Below are positions 36,687 through 45,372 of a DNA stretch of 64,000 nucleotides, piece after piece. The notes beneath the pieces are model-generated. The model was not told the DNA's origin, did not search any database, and worked only from the letters and a program-made list of their open reading frames with translations. Source of the stretch: Komagataeibacter xylinus (GTDB taxonomy: Bacteria; Pseudomonadota; Alphaproteobacteria; Acetobacterales; Acetobacteraceae); the NCBI RefSeq assembly GCF_031081985.1, contig NZ_JARWSK010000002.1, positions 186,001-250,000 on the forward strand, given 5' to 3'. A program made the position numbers and the translations under genes. Position 1 is the first letter of the stretch. Every line of letters starts with the position of its first letter.

Positions 36687-36701
36687 TAATAATAATTATT
36701 A
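36687..36701 (+). promoter_or_regulatory. AT-rich Fur-box-like palindrome upstream of feoA
   Basis: TAATAATAATTATTA, with the perfect core AATAATTATT, lies 32 bp before feoA. Its form and place suit a Fur (or Fur-like/RirA) operator. The match to a formal consensus is partial. Confidence 0.45.
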
Positions 36702-36733
36702 CTTACTTTTACCATCCGGATTGTCCCTGTCTT

Positions 36734-36982
36734 ATGCGACTGAATGACCTGCCACGTGGAACCGACGCCGTGATCGACAGCGTTGATGATAACGGCAGCC
36801 CCGACCCCGTGGCCGCGCGCCTGCGTGAACTCGGCTTCGTGCCGGGCGAGGCCGTGCGCGTCGTGGCGACCGCGCCGCTCGGCGGCGACCCGCTGGCCGT
36901 GCGCATTGGCTTCACCCGCTTTGCCCTGCGCCGCACGGAGGCGCAGCGCGTGCGCGTGCATGTGGCGAAAGCGGCCGCATGA
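36734..36982 (+). CDS. feoA: Ferrous iron transport protein FeoA
   Basis: The protein is 82 residues with an SH3-like FeoA domain: MRLNDLPRGTDAVID, AARLRELGFVPGEAVRVVATAPLGGDPLAVRIG, and FALRRTEAQRVRV. It is a cytoplasmic partner of FeoB. It overlaps feoB by 4 nt (ATGA), so the pair is co-translated. The AT-rich palindrome upstream suggests iron control. Confidence 0.94.
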   Translation: MRLNDLPRGTDAVIDSVDDNGSPDPVAARLRELGFVPGEAVRVVATAPLGGDPLAVRIGFTRFALRRTEAQRVRVHVAKAAA

Positions 36983-38814
36983 CCCCGCTCAACATAGCCC
37001 TGGTCGGCAACCCGAACTGCGGCAAGACCGCCCTGTTCAACCTGCTGACCGGCAGCAGGCAGAAAGTGGCCAATTACGCGGGCGCCACCGTGGAGCGCAA
37101 GGAAGGCTGGTTCACGACACCCGCAGGCCGCAGCGTGCGCCTGCTCGACCTGCCCGGCGCCTACAGCCTCAACGCCACCAGTCCCGATGAGGCGGTAACG
37201 CGCGATGTCTGCGCGGGCACCTATCGCGGCGAGACGGCGCCCGACCTGCTGGTCTGCGTGGCCGATGCCACCAACCTACGCCTGCATCTGCGCTTCGTGC
37301 TGGAAATGCGCAGCCTTGGCCGCCCCGTGGTGCTGGCGCTGAACATGATTGACGCCGCCCAGCGCAACGGCATGGAGATCGACCTTGCGCGCCTGCAGGC
37401 GGAACTGGGCATGCCCGTCGTGCCTACGGTGGGCATAAGGCGCAATGGTGCGCGCGACCTGCTGGCCCGGCTCGATGGCGTGCCCCCACCCGTGCCCACG
37501 CCCGTGCCGCCGGGCACCGACCTGCACGCCATGGTGCGCCAGATCCTGGCGGACTGCGTCACCCACGCCACCCCCCTGTCGGACCGGATGGAGGAGCGGC
37601 TCGATCGCTGGGTGCTGCACCCGGTCTGGGGGCCGGTGATCCTGCTCGTGCTGCTGTTCCTCATGTTCCAGGCGGTGTTCGCGTGGGCGCAGCCACTCAT
37701 GGATGGCATCGACGCGGGCATGGGGCTGCTCGGCGAGCAGGTGGGCCGCCTGATGCCCGATGGCGTGCTGCGCAGCCTGGTCGTGGATGGCGTGATTGCG
37801 GGTGCTGGCAGCGTGGTCACCTTCCTGCCGCAGATCCTGATTCTGTTTTTGTGGATCCTTGCCCTTGAGGAATCGGGCTATCTGCCACGCGCGGCCTTCC
37901 TGCTCGACCGGCTGATGTCAGTTGCGGGTCTGAGCGGGCGCTCGTTCATTCCGCTGCTGTCGAGCTTTGCCTGCGCCGTGCCGGGCATCATGGCCACCCG
38001 CACCATCCAGAACCCGCGCGACCGGCTGGTGACCATTCTCGTCGCCCCGCTCATGACCTGCTCGGCGCGGCTGCCGATCTATACGCTGCTGATCGGGGCG
38101 TTCATTCCGCACCGCAACGTGGCGGGGTTCATGAACCTGCAGGGGCTGGTGCTGTTCGGGCTTTACGCGCTGGGCATCATCTCGGCGCTGGTGGTGGCGC
38201 GCGTCATGCGCTGGCGCAACCCCGACCAGCGCGAAGCCACCCTGCTGATGGAACTGCCCGCCTACCGCCTGCCCAACCCGCGTGACCTCGCACTGGGACT
38301 GTGGGAGCGCGCGCGCATCTTCCTCATGCGCGTAGGCACCACCATCGTCTCGCTGACGGTGCTGCTGTGGGGGCTGTCCAGCTTTCCCAAGCCGCCCGCG
38401 GGCGCCGTTGGCCCTGCCATAGACTGGAGCCTGGCCGGACGCATCGGGCACATCATGCTGCCCGTCTTCGCGCCGCTGGGCTTCAACTGGCAGATCTGCG
38501 TGGCCCTCATTCCCGGCCTCGCCGCGCGCGAGGTGGCGGTGGGCGCGCTGGCCACGGTCTATTCGCTCGGCTCAGGGACCGATACCGACCAGGCGGCCCT
38601 CCAGCTTGGCGGCATGCTGCCCACGCACTGGAGCCTGCCCACGGCGCTGTCGCTGCTGGCATGGTATGTCTATGCGCCGCAATGCGTGGCAACGCTTGCC
38701 GTCATCCGGCGCGAGACCGGCTCATGGCGCGTGGTGGCGCTGACGGCGGGCTACCTGTTCGGCCTGGCCTACGCGGCGGCCTTCCTCACCTATCACATCG
38801 CGCGGATGCTCTGA
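36979..38814 (+). CDS. feoB: Ferrous iron transporter FeoB
   Basis: The protein is 611 residues, shorter than the about 770 of the E. coli protein. An N-terminal G domain shows G1 GNPNCGKTALF, the G2 region NYAGATVERKEG, G3 DLPGAYSL and G4 NMID. A short GDI-type spacer follows, then the membrane core (from about residue 210) with two gate repeats and the conserved MTCSARLPIYTLL. It imports Fe2+ across the inner membrane, driven or gated by GTP. It overlaps feoA by 4 nt and the Cys-rich gene by 1 nt (TGATG). The shortness comes mainly from reduced linkers, not a frameshift. Confidence 0.95.
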   Translation: MTPLNIALVGNPNCGKTALFNLLTGSRQKVANYAGATVERKEGWFTTPAGRSVRLLDLPGAYSLNATSPDEAVTRDVCAGTYRGETAPDLLVCVADATNLRLHLRFVLEMRSLGRPVVLALNMIDAAQRNGMEIDLARLQAELGMPVVPTVGIRRNGARDLLARLDGVPPPVPTPVPPGTDLHAMVRQILADCVTHATPLSDRMEERLDRWVLHPVWGPVILLVLLFLMFQAVFAWAQPLMDGIDAGMGLLGEQVGRLMPDGVLRSLVVDGVIAGAGSVVTFLPQILILFLWILALEESGYLPRAAFLLDRLMSVAGLSGRSFIPLLSSFACAVPGIMATRTIQNPRDRLVTILVAPLMTCSARLPIYTLLIGAFIPHRNVAGFMNLQGLVLFGLYALGIISALVVARVMRWRNPDQREATLLMELPAYRLPNPRDLALGLWERARIFLMRVGTTIVSLTVLLWGLSSFPKPPAGAVGPAIDWSLAGRIGHIMLPVFAPLGFNWQICVALIPGLAAREVAVGALATVYSLGSGTDTDQAALQLGGMLPTHWSLPTALSLLAWYVYAPQCVATLAVIRRETGSWRVVALTAGYLFGLAYAAAFLTYHIARML

Positions 38815-39065
38815 TGCACGCGCCGCAGTGGCTTCAGGTAGTGGTGGCGGCAACGCTGGTCGCGGCCTGCGCCGCCTACTGGCTGGGGCGGCTCTTCCCC
38901 CGGCTGGGACAGAAGGGCTGGCTGGCTACAGCCGGGCTCCTGCGCCGCCTGCATGCGCCCGAGGCGTTGGTAAACCATGCGCAGGCAAAAAGCCGCCCGC
39001 GCCCCAAGGGCGGATGTGGCGGCTGTTCGGGCTGCGCGGGCAAGGATTGCGGCCCCAAAACCTGA
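38814..39065 (+). CDS. Small Cys-rich membrane protein of the feo operon (DUF6587-like)
   Basis: The protein is 83 residues: one N-terminal membrane helix (VVVAATLVAACAAYWLG), a basic middle and a C-terminal cluster KGGCGGCSGCAGKDC with four Cys in 11 residues. This architecture recalls DUF6587 and the FeoB-associated Cys-rich proteins found behind feoB, thought to help FeoB or bind an Fe-S cluster. The start ATG overlaps the feoB stop by 1 nt, so it is co-translated. It probably takes the place of FeoC; no winged-helix FeoC is visible. Confidence 0.8.
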   Translation: MHAPQWLQVVVAATLVAACAAYWLGRLFPRLGQKGWLATAGLLRRLHAPEALVNHAQAKSRPRPKGGCGGCSGCAGKDCGPKT

Positions 39066-39368
39066 CATATGTGGAATATGGCAATTTTGCGTGCGGGATG
39101 TGATGGATCAACCGCGCTGCGAATGCTATATGGACGCATCCATTCCAGACGGAAATTATTAAAGACGACCTTAATTCATATCAATGTGGTATAATGATTA
39201 TCTTGAATAATATGTAATATGCTTATCATCATCCTATGATATTCCTGCGGCCGCCATGCACTGTCCCCGCCCGGGTGATGGCGCGCCCTGCATTTCCGGT
39301 CGCCTTATATACCCCTGCTGCAGCCGCCTGCCGGTGGCTGCCCCTTGTCCCTTTTGCGAGGTAACTCA
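39066..39368. other. Intergenic region upstream of the PAS-GGDEF-EAL pair
   Basis: An A+T-rich section (39150-39240) contains the -10-like TATAAT at 39190 and a following GATTATC, so promoter and possible Fur-like control are conceivable, but no clear -35 box pairs with it. No terminator for the feo operon with a good T run is visible. Confidence 0.4.
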
Positions 39369-41591
39369 ATGTCAAAGCCTAACCTGAGCGCTGAAGTCCT
39401 GATTTCGGCACTGGAGCAGGCCATAGACGCAACCGTGATTATTGATGACAAGAACGAAGTCATCTTCTTCAATCAGGCGGCATCGAACCTGTGGGGCCTC
39501 GACAAGAAAGATGTGCTGGGCAAGAACGTGAACGTGCTGGTGCCCACGCTGCATCAGGCCGGGCACGACGCCTTTGTCGAGCGCAGCCGGGGCAGCTCGC
39601 ATAACCGCATTGTCGGCACCTCGCGCGAGGTGGAGTTCACCCGCTCGGATGGGGAATATATCTGCGGCGAGCTGTCGCTGTCCAAGGTCGTGACCGATGA
39701 CAAGCGCATCTTTTTCATGGGCGTGATGAAGAATGTCACCAACGAAAGCCAGCAGCGCAAGATCCTGATCCTGCAGAACGACGTGCTGCAGGCACTCGCC
39801 AGCGACATGATGATCCAGGACGTGGCCGACCTTCTGTGCCGCCGGGTGGAAAGCTTCGTGCCCGGCACGGTGGCCGTGCTCATGCTGATTACGCCAGACG
39901 GGCAGTTGCGCGTTCTGTCCAGCCCCACACTGCCCAAGCGCTACCGCGCCTCGCTCGAGAGCCTGTATGTCTCGTCATCCGAACTCGAGAAGCTGCGCGT
40001 CGATCCCAAGCACGCCACCCGCATGGTGTGGGACAGCTACCGCTCGCTCGGCATCTCGCTTGGCCTGCAGCAGTGCTTCTGCACGCCCGTCAGCACGCGT
40101 TCAGGGCAGGTGAAGGGCATTTTCGCCCTCTATTCGCGTGAAGACCAGGGCCGCAACACGTGGCCGCAGCGCATTGTTGATTCGTGCATTCCCTTCTGCG
40201 CGCTGGCCTTTGAACAGAATGCAACGCAGGAGCATATCTCCCACCTTGCCAATTTTGACAGCCTGACCGGGCTGCTCAACCGCTCCTCGGTGCACAAGGT
40301 GATCGAGGGCATGATCAGCAAGCAGGATGGCAACCGGCAGTTTGCCATCTTCATGCTCGATATCGACCGTTTCCGCGATATCAACGATGCGCTCGGCCAT
40401 GTCTATGCCGACCAGTTCCTTATCGAGATCGCAGCCCGCATCCGTTCCATCGCCAAGGAGGATTACGTGCTCAGCCGCTCCGGCGGCGACGAATTCGTGG
40501 TGGTGGTGCCCGACTGCCCGCACAAGGAAGCCACAGACTTTGCCGAGCATCTGCTCGCTTCCATGACCATGCCCATGCAGATTGGCCAGAACACGCTGAC
40601 CATTTCATGCTCCATTGGCATCAGCACCTACCCCGATAACGGGCCGGACAGCGAATCCCTGCTCAGCACCGCCGATGTGGCGCTGCGCCAGGCCAAGGAA
40701 GACGGGCGCGGCGTCTTCCGCTTCGCCAATCTCGAGAAAAACCAGGTGGCGCAAGACCGGCTGGTGCTCGGCTCGGCGCTGCGTGATTCGCTGGCCAAGG
40801 GCATGCTCAACCTGCACTACCAGCCGCAGGTGCGCACCCACACGCTCGAACTCAGCGGCGTCGAGGCGCTGTCGCGCTGGCATCATCCGCATCTTGGCAA
40901 CATCTTCCCCTCGCGCTTCATCGCCGTGGCGGAAGAGACCGGCCAGATCGAGGCCATTGGCCGCTGGTCGCTGCTCGAGGCCTGCCGCCAGATCGTGAAG
41001 TGGGACCGCGACGGCATCCATGTGCCCACCGTGGCCGTGAACCTGTCTGCCGTGCATTTCCGCAACCGCGCGCTGCCCGAGCACATCGCGGCGCTGCTCA
41101 AGGACCATAACCTCAAGCCTTCGCGCCTGACGGTGGAAATTACCGAGAGCGTGATGATGGATAACAGCCGCGACACCGAGGAAGTGCTCCAGTCGATCCG
41201 CAATATCGGCTGTGGCCTGTCGATGGATGATTTCGGCACCGGGTATTCATCGCTCTCGCGGCTCACGCGCCTGCCGCTGACCGAGATCAAGATCGACCGC
41301 AGCTTCATCAACGATTTCGAGCATGACACCAATGCCCAGGCCGTGACCATGGCGGTGATCGGCATCGGCTCGCGGCTGGGCATGACGGTGGTGACCGAAG
41401 GCGTGGAAACCGAGCAGCAGCGCGACCTGCTGGAAAAACTCAACTGCGACGTGATGCAGGGCTACCTGTTCGCCAAGCCGCTCGCACCCGATGATTTCGA
41501 GAAGTGGATGCGCCACCACCAGACGATCCGGCAAATGCTGCCTGCCGCGCCGGCTGCCAAAAATGTTTCGTCAAAAAAGAAAACATCCTAA
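39369..41591 (+). CDS. PAS-GAF-GGDEF-EAL protein, predicted O2-sensing c-di-GMP phosphodiesterase (PDEA-like)
   Basis: The protein is about 740 residues: PAS (about 5-125), a GAF-like region (140-290), GGDEF (372-376, RSGGDEF) and EAL (VEAL, 499-501). The EAL domain keeps all catalytic residues seen in active enzymes: Asn in AVNLS, Glu pair in VEITE, the Asp pair in MDDFG (620-623), Lys in EIKIDR, Glu in TEGVE and Gln in MQGYLF, so it should cleave c-di-GMP. The PAS aligns with the heme PAS of DosP and of the K. xylinus phosphodiesterase AxPDEA1: VPTLHQAGHDAF supplies the candidate proximal His (residue 66), and GTSREVE keeps the O2-contacting Arg position. Start 39369 has GAGG 7 nt upstream. 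Confidence 0.88.
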   Translation: MSKPNLSAEVLISALEQAIDATVIIDDKNEVIFFNQAASNLWGLDKKDVLGKNVNVLVPTLHQAGHDAFVERSRGSSHNRIVGTSREVEFTRSDGEYICGELSLSKVVTDDKRIFFMGVMKNVTNESQQRKILILQNDVLQALASDMMIQDVADLLCRRVESFVPGTVAVLMLITPDGQLRVLSSPTLPKRYRASLESLYVSSSELEKLRVDPKHATRMVWDSYRSLGISLGLQQCFCTPVSTRSGQVKGIFALYSREDQGRNTWPQRIVDSCIPFCALAFEQNATQEHISHLANFDSLTGLLNRSSVHKVIEGMISKQDGNRQFAIFMLDIDRFRDINDALGHVYADQFLIEIAARIRSIAKEDYVLSRSGGDEFVVVVPDCPHKEATDFAEHLLASMTMPMQIGQNTLTISCSIGISTYPDNGPDSESLLSTADVALRQAKEDGRGVFRFANLEKNQVAQDRLVLGSALRDSLAKGMLNLHYQPQVRTHTLELSGVEALSRWHHPHLGNIFPSRFIAVAEETGQIEAIGRWSLLEACRQIVKWDRDGIHVPTVAVNLSAVHFRNRALPEHIAALLKDHNLKPSRLTVEITESVMMDNSRDTEEVLQSIRNIGCGLSMDDFGTGYSSLSRLTRLPLTEIKIDRSFINDFEHDTNAQAVTMAVIGIGSRLGMTVVTEGVETEQQRDLLEKLNCDVMQGYLFAKPLAPDDFEKWMRHHQTIRQMLPAAPAAKNVSSKKKTS

Positions 41592-41641
41592 ATTACCAAT
41601 AGGTCAATTAAGGTTTTTCGATCCGTATCCGAGGTAACAGA

Positions 41642-43378
41642 ATGTCCGCACCGCATGATAACAGGCTCCGCGCCCTTACACATGAAGATGCCGACTTCTG
41701 GGCGGACGTGGTGGATAATGTCCTTATTGTTGCGGTCACCGACCGCAAGGGCATCATTACCTACGTCAATGATAAATTCTGCGAGATCAGCCAGTATTCC
41801 CGTGAGGAACTGCTGGGCCATACCCATCGCATCCTGAACTCGGGCGAGCACGGGAAGGCCTTCTTCCGCGAGATGTACCAGACCCTGTTCTCGGGCCGCA
41901 CCTGGTATGGCAATTTGTGCAACCGCGCCAAGGATGGCAGCCACTACTGGGTGGCCACCACCATCATGCCGCACCGCAATGCCAAGGGCGAGATTACCGG
42001 TTTCGTGGCCAGCCGGTTTGAAATCACGGAACTGATGAACACCAAGGTCCGGCTCAAGAAACAGGCCGCGACCGACGTGCTGACCGGGCTGCTCAACCGT
42101 GGCGGCTTCAATGCCAGCCTTGTCACCGCACTCGAGAACGCCAAGCGACCGCACCCCGAGCCGCAGGCGCTGGTCATGTTCGACCTTGACGGGTTCAAGC
42201 CGGTTAATGACATCCATGGCCACCATGCGGGCGATGAGGTGCTCAAGGTAATCGGGCAGCGCCTGATCGAGCTGATCGGCCCCGATGATGCGATCAGTCG
42301 GCTGGGTGGCGATGAGTTCGCCATCATCCTGCGCCGCAGCCTCAAGCTCATGCCGCTCGAGACCATCCTGACCAAGGTGCAGAACCTGCTTGAAGAGCCG
42401 ATCATGCTGGACAGTGCCACGGTGCGCATATCGGGCAGCATCGGGGCCACGCCGATCACGGCGGCCGACACGCTTGAGGGCCTGCAGAAAAACGCGGATG
42501 TGGCGGTCTACGCCGCCAAGCAGTCGGGCGGCAAACAGGCGCGCATGTTCACGCCGAGCCTGCACAAGACCACGATGGAGCGGGCCAAGATCCTGACCGA
42601 GGCCCGCAAGGGCGTGGAGCTCAGGCAGTTCGAGGTTTACTACCAGCCCATACTCAACGCGCGCACGGGCCGCATCGAGCAGGCGGAAGCGCTGATGCGC
42701 TGGCACCACCCCGATCGGGGCCTGCTCTCCGCTGGCGCATTTACCGATGTCTTTGCCGACTCGGCTCTGGCCCAGATCATGGAGACGCATCTTGTGCAGT
42801 CCTTCCATGACGATATCCAGAAATGGAAGGAAGCGGGCCTGCCGAGCCTGCGGCTGGCGGTCAACCTGTCGCATCTGGACCTGCTAAACCTTGAGCAGCA
42901 GATCGACCTGTTCAGCGAGATCCGTGAACTCAACCTTGAACCCTCTACTTTCATGCTGGAAGTAACCGAGCAGATGCTGCAGGGGCGGCGGGCGGAAAAA
43001 AGCCGCCTGCGCCTGCGTGCGCTTGCGGAAGACGGGTTTGGCCTGGCCATGGACAATTTTGGTTACGGCACAGTGCGCCTGTCCACCCTGCGCGAACTGC
43101 CGCTCCAGTCGCTCAAGCTTGACCGCTGCCTCGTGCGCGACATCGCCACCAACGCGGAAGCCCGCAACCTGCTCGCCGCCCTCATCAAGCTCGGCCACGG
43201 CTATAACCTAGCAGTCACGGTTGAAGGCGTGGAAACGCAGGAGGAATTCGACACCGTGCGCGCGCTGGGCGTGGATTACGTGCAGGGCTTCTTCATCTCA
43301 CGCGCGGTTTCCGCCACGGAACTGATCCGCATCACCCAGCGCGATGCGTGGAACCCGGCGAAAACGACAACGGCCTGA
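41642..43378 (+). CDS. PAS-GGDEF-EAL protein, predicted diguanylate cyclase
   Basis: The protein is 578 residues: an Aer/NifL-like PAS (15-130; YVNDKFCEISQYSREELLGHTHR and KDGSHYWVATTIMPHR), a GGDEF domain with the metal-site FDLDGFKPVND (180-190) and RLGGDEF (222-226), and an EAL domain. The EAL part keeps EAL (349-351) but has DNFG (471-474) in place of DDFG and a changed loop after it, so hydrolysis is probably lost. The I-site RxxD is absent (GPDD). It should make c-di-GMP. It follows the phosphodiesterase gene by 50 bp on the same strand, the pdeA-dgc order known from Komagataeibacter cdg operons. Confidence 0.88.
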   Translation: MSAPHDNRLRALTHEDADFWADVVDNVLIVAVTDRKGIITYVNDKFCEISQYSREELLGHTHRILNSGEHGKAFFREMYQTLFSGRTWYGNLCNRAKDGSHYWVATTIMPHRNAKGEITGFVASRFEITELMNTKVRLKKQAATDVLTGLLNRGGFNASLVTALENAKRPHPEPQALVMFDLDGFKPVNDIHGHHAGDEVLKVIGQRLIELIGPDDAISRLGGDEFAIILRRSLKLMPLETILTKVQNLLEEPIMLDSATVRISGSIGATPITAADTLEGLQKNADVAVYAAKQSGGKQARMFTPSLHKTTMERAKILTEARKGVELRQFEVYYQPILNARTGRIEQAEALMRWHHPDRGLLSAGAFTDVFADSALAQIMETHLVQSFHDDIQKWKEAGLPSLRLAVNLSHLDLLNLEQQIDLFSEIRELNLEPSTFMLEVTEQMLQGRRAEKSRLRLRALAEDGFGLAMDNFGYGTVRLSTLRELPLQSLKLDRCLVRDIATNAEARNLLAALIKLGHGYNLAVTVEGVETQEEFDTVRALGVDYVQGFFISRAVSATELIRITQRDAWNPAKTTTA

Positions 43379-43425
43379 GAAATATCCCCTGCCCTGCCGT
43401 TTTTTAAGAGCCAGAAATCATAAGG

Positions 43426-43501
43426 ACGTTTTTGGTGAAGCTTTTTTCAAAAAGCTTCGGAGTACGCCGCCTTCTTGAAAAAAGGCGGCACCCAAAAACT
43501 T
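43426..43501 (+). repeat. Two-hairpin intergenic repeat, copy 8 (near-complete)
   Basis: Forward orientation: the arm GTTTTTGGTG, intact GAAGCTTTTTT/AAAAAGCTTC, GCCGCCTTCTTG/AAAAAAGGCGGC, and the arm CACCCAAAAACTT. Found between convergent dgc-like and lpd genes. Confidence 0.9.
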
Positions 43502-43516
43502 CTTTTTGGCATTCAT

Positions 43517-43558
43517 AAAAAAACCCACCCGGTAATCCTGTTACCGGGTGGTTTTTTT
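43517..43558 (-). terminator. Terminator of the sucA-sucB-lpd operon
   Basis: Perfect 11-bp arms CCACCCGGTAA/TTACCGGGTGG with loop TCCTG and T runs on both sides, so it can work in both directions. It lies 15 bp past the lpd stop. Confidence 0.9.
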
Positions 43559-43572
43559 GTTGCGGCGGCCGG

Positions 43573-45303
43573 TCAGATATGGATGGCGCGCTTGTCCACA
43601 TCGAGGGCTGCTTCCTTCACCGCCTCGCTCAGCGTGGGGTGGGCGTGGCAGGTGCGGGCAATATCTTCGGACGAGGCGCCGAACTCGATCGCCATGGTGC
43701 ATTCGGCAATCAGTTCGCCCGCCATCGGGCCGATGATATGCACGCCAAGCACCTGGTCAGTGGTGGCCTCGGCCAGAACCTTCACGAACCCGCCGTCATG
43801 CCGATGGCGCGCGCGGCCATTGGCGGTGAAGGGGAATTTGCCAACCTTGTAGGCAACGCCCTCTTCCTTCAGGGTCTCCTCGGTCTTGCCCACGGTCGCC
43901 ACTTCCGGCCACGTATAGACCACGGCGGGGATCGCGCCGTAATTCACATGGCCTGCCTGCCCTGCCAGCAACTCGGCTATGGCAACGCCTTCTTCCTCGG
44001 CCTTGTGGGCCAGCATGGGGCCTGCAATCACGTCGCCAATGGCGTAGATGCCGGGCACGCTGGTGGCGTAATGCGCATCGGTCACGATGCGGCCGCGCTT
44101 GTCCAGTTCAATGCCCGCTTCCTCCAGCCCGAAGCCCTTGCTCGCCGCCGTGCGGCCAATGGCCAGCAGCACCACGTCGGCTTCCAGCGTCTCGGCCGCG
44201 CCACCCTTGGCGGGTTCCACGGTAAGGGTCACGCCCTTGGGGCCTTTCTCGGCCTTGGTCACCTTGTGACCCAGCTTCATCTTCAGGCCCTGCTTGGTCA
44301 GGATGCGCTGGAAGGTCTTGGCCACCTCGTTATCGGTGCCGGGCACCAGACGGTCGAGATATTCGATCACGGTCACATCCGCGCCAAGGCGGTGCCACAC
44401 GCTGCCCAGTTCAAGGCCGATCACGCCGCCGCCAATCACCACCATCTTCCTGGGCACGGCGGAAAGCTCAAGTGCGCCGGTGGAGGTGACGATCTGCTTT
44501 TCATCCACATCCACGCCCGGCAGGCCCGCGCTGTCGCTGCCGCTGGCAATGACAATGTGCTTGGCCGTAACCGGCTTGCCATCCACCGTGATGCGGCCCG
44601 TGCCCTCGATCTTGCCGGTGCCCTTGAGCCAGGTGACCTTGTTCTTCTTGAACAGGAACTCCACGCCCTTCACGTTGGCATCGACCACGGACTGCTTGCG
44701 CGCCATCATCTTCGCCAGATCCAGCTTCACGCTGTCGATGATGATGCCCATCTCGCCATATTCATCCTTGGCGGCATGGAAGTTCTCGGACTGCTGCAAC
44801 AGCGCCTTGGACGGGATACAGCCCACATTGAGGCAGGTGCCGCCAAGGGTGGCGCGCTTTTCCACGCAGGCCACCTTGAAGCCAAGCTGGGCTGCGCGAA
44901 TGGCGCACACATACCCGCCGGGGCCTGCGCCGATCACGATCACGTCGTAATCTGTCTCGGATGGTGCCTCGGCCGCAGGCTTGGGTGCAGGCGCCGCCGC
45001 GGCGGGGGCAGCAGCCTGCGCGGGCTTGGCGGGAGCAGGGGCCGGAGCCGCCTTGGCACCGCCTGCGCCCGGCGCAAGGGTGGTCAGCACGGTGCCGACC
45101 TCGACCTCATCGCCTTCCTTTACGGCATGCGCGCCGAGCACGCCCGCCTGCGGGGCGGGTACTTCCACGCTGACCTTGTCGGTTTCGAGTTCGGCGATCG
45201 GGTCATCGGCATTGACCGCATCACCGGGCTGCTTGAGCCATTTGGCGACCGTAGCCGTGGTCACGCTCTCGCCCAGCGTGGGCACCTTGATATCGATTGT
45301 CAT
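43573..45303 (-). CDS. lpd: Dihydrolipoamide dehydrogenase with N-terminal lipoyl domain
   Basis: The protein is 576 residues. An N-terminal lipoyl domain (1-80; lipoyl-Lys 43 in ETDKVSVEV) and an Ala/Pro linker (80-118) precede a complete E3 flavoprotein: FAD loop [10 protein letters not shown], redox disulfide [15 protein letters not shown] (Cys 157 and 162), the NAD loop [12 protein letters not shown] and the C-terminal HAHPTLSE with the catalytic His-Glu pair. It reoxidises dihydrolipoyl groups of the 2-oxoglutarate complex. Lipoyl-E3 fusions are known in several proteobacteria. It is third in the sucA-sucB-lpd operon, 69 bp after sucB. Confidence 0.96.
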   Translation of the reverse strand: MTIDIKVPTLGESVTTATVAKWLKQPGDAVNADDPIAELETDKVSVEVPAPQAGVLGAHAVKEGDEVEVGTVLTTLAPGAGGAKAAPAPAPAKPAQAAAPAAAAPAPKPAAEAPSETDYDVIVIGAGPGGYVCAIRAAQLGFKVACVEKRATLGGTCLNVGCIPSKALLQQSENFHAAKDEYGEMGIIIDSVKLDLAKMMARKQSVVDANVKGVEFLFKKNKVTWLKGTGKIEGTGRITVDGKPVTAKHIVIASGSDSAGLPGVDVDEKQIVTSTGALELSAVPRKMVVIGGGVIGLELGSVWHRLGADVTVIEYLDRLVPGTDNEVAKTFQRILTKQGLKMKLGHKVTKAEKGPKGVTLTVEPAKGGAAETLEADVVLLAIGRTAASKGFGLEEAGIELDKRGRIVTDAHYATSVPGIYAIGDVIAGPMLAHKAEEEGVAIAELLAGQAGHVNYGAIPAVVYTWPEVATVGKTEETLKEEGVAYKVGKFPFTANGRARHRHDGGFVKVLAEATTDQVLGVHIIGPMAGELIAECTMAIEFGASSEDIARTCHAHPTLSEAVKEAALDVDKRAIHI

Positions 45304-45372
45304 GTCTTGTCAGTCCTGCTTGCTATGCGGTTGCGCGTAGGGGCCGCGACACAGGCGCGGCCCCGGCAGGCA

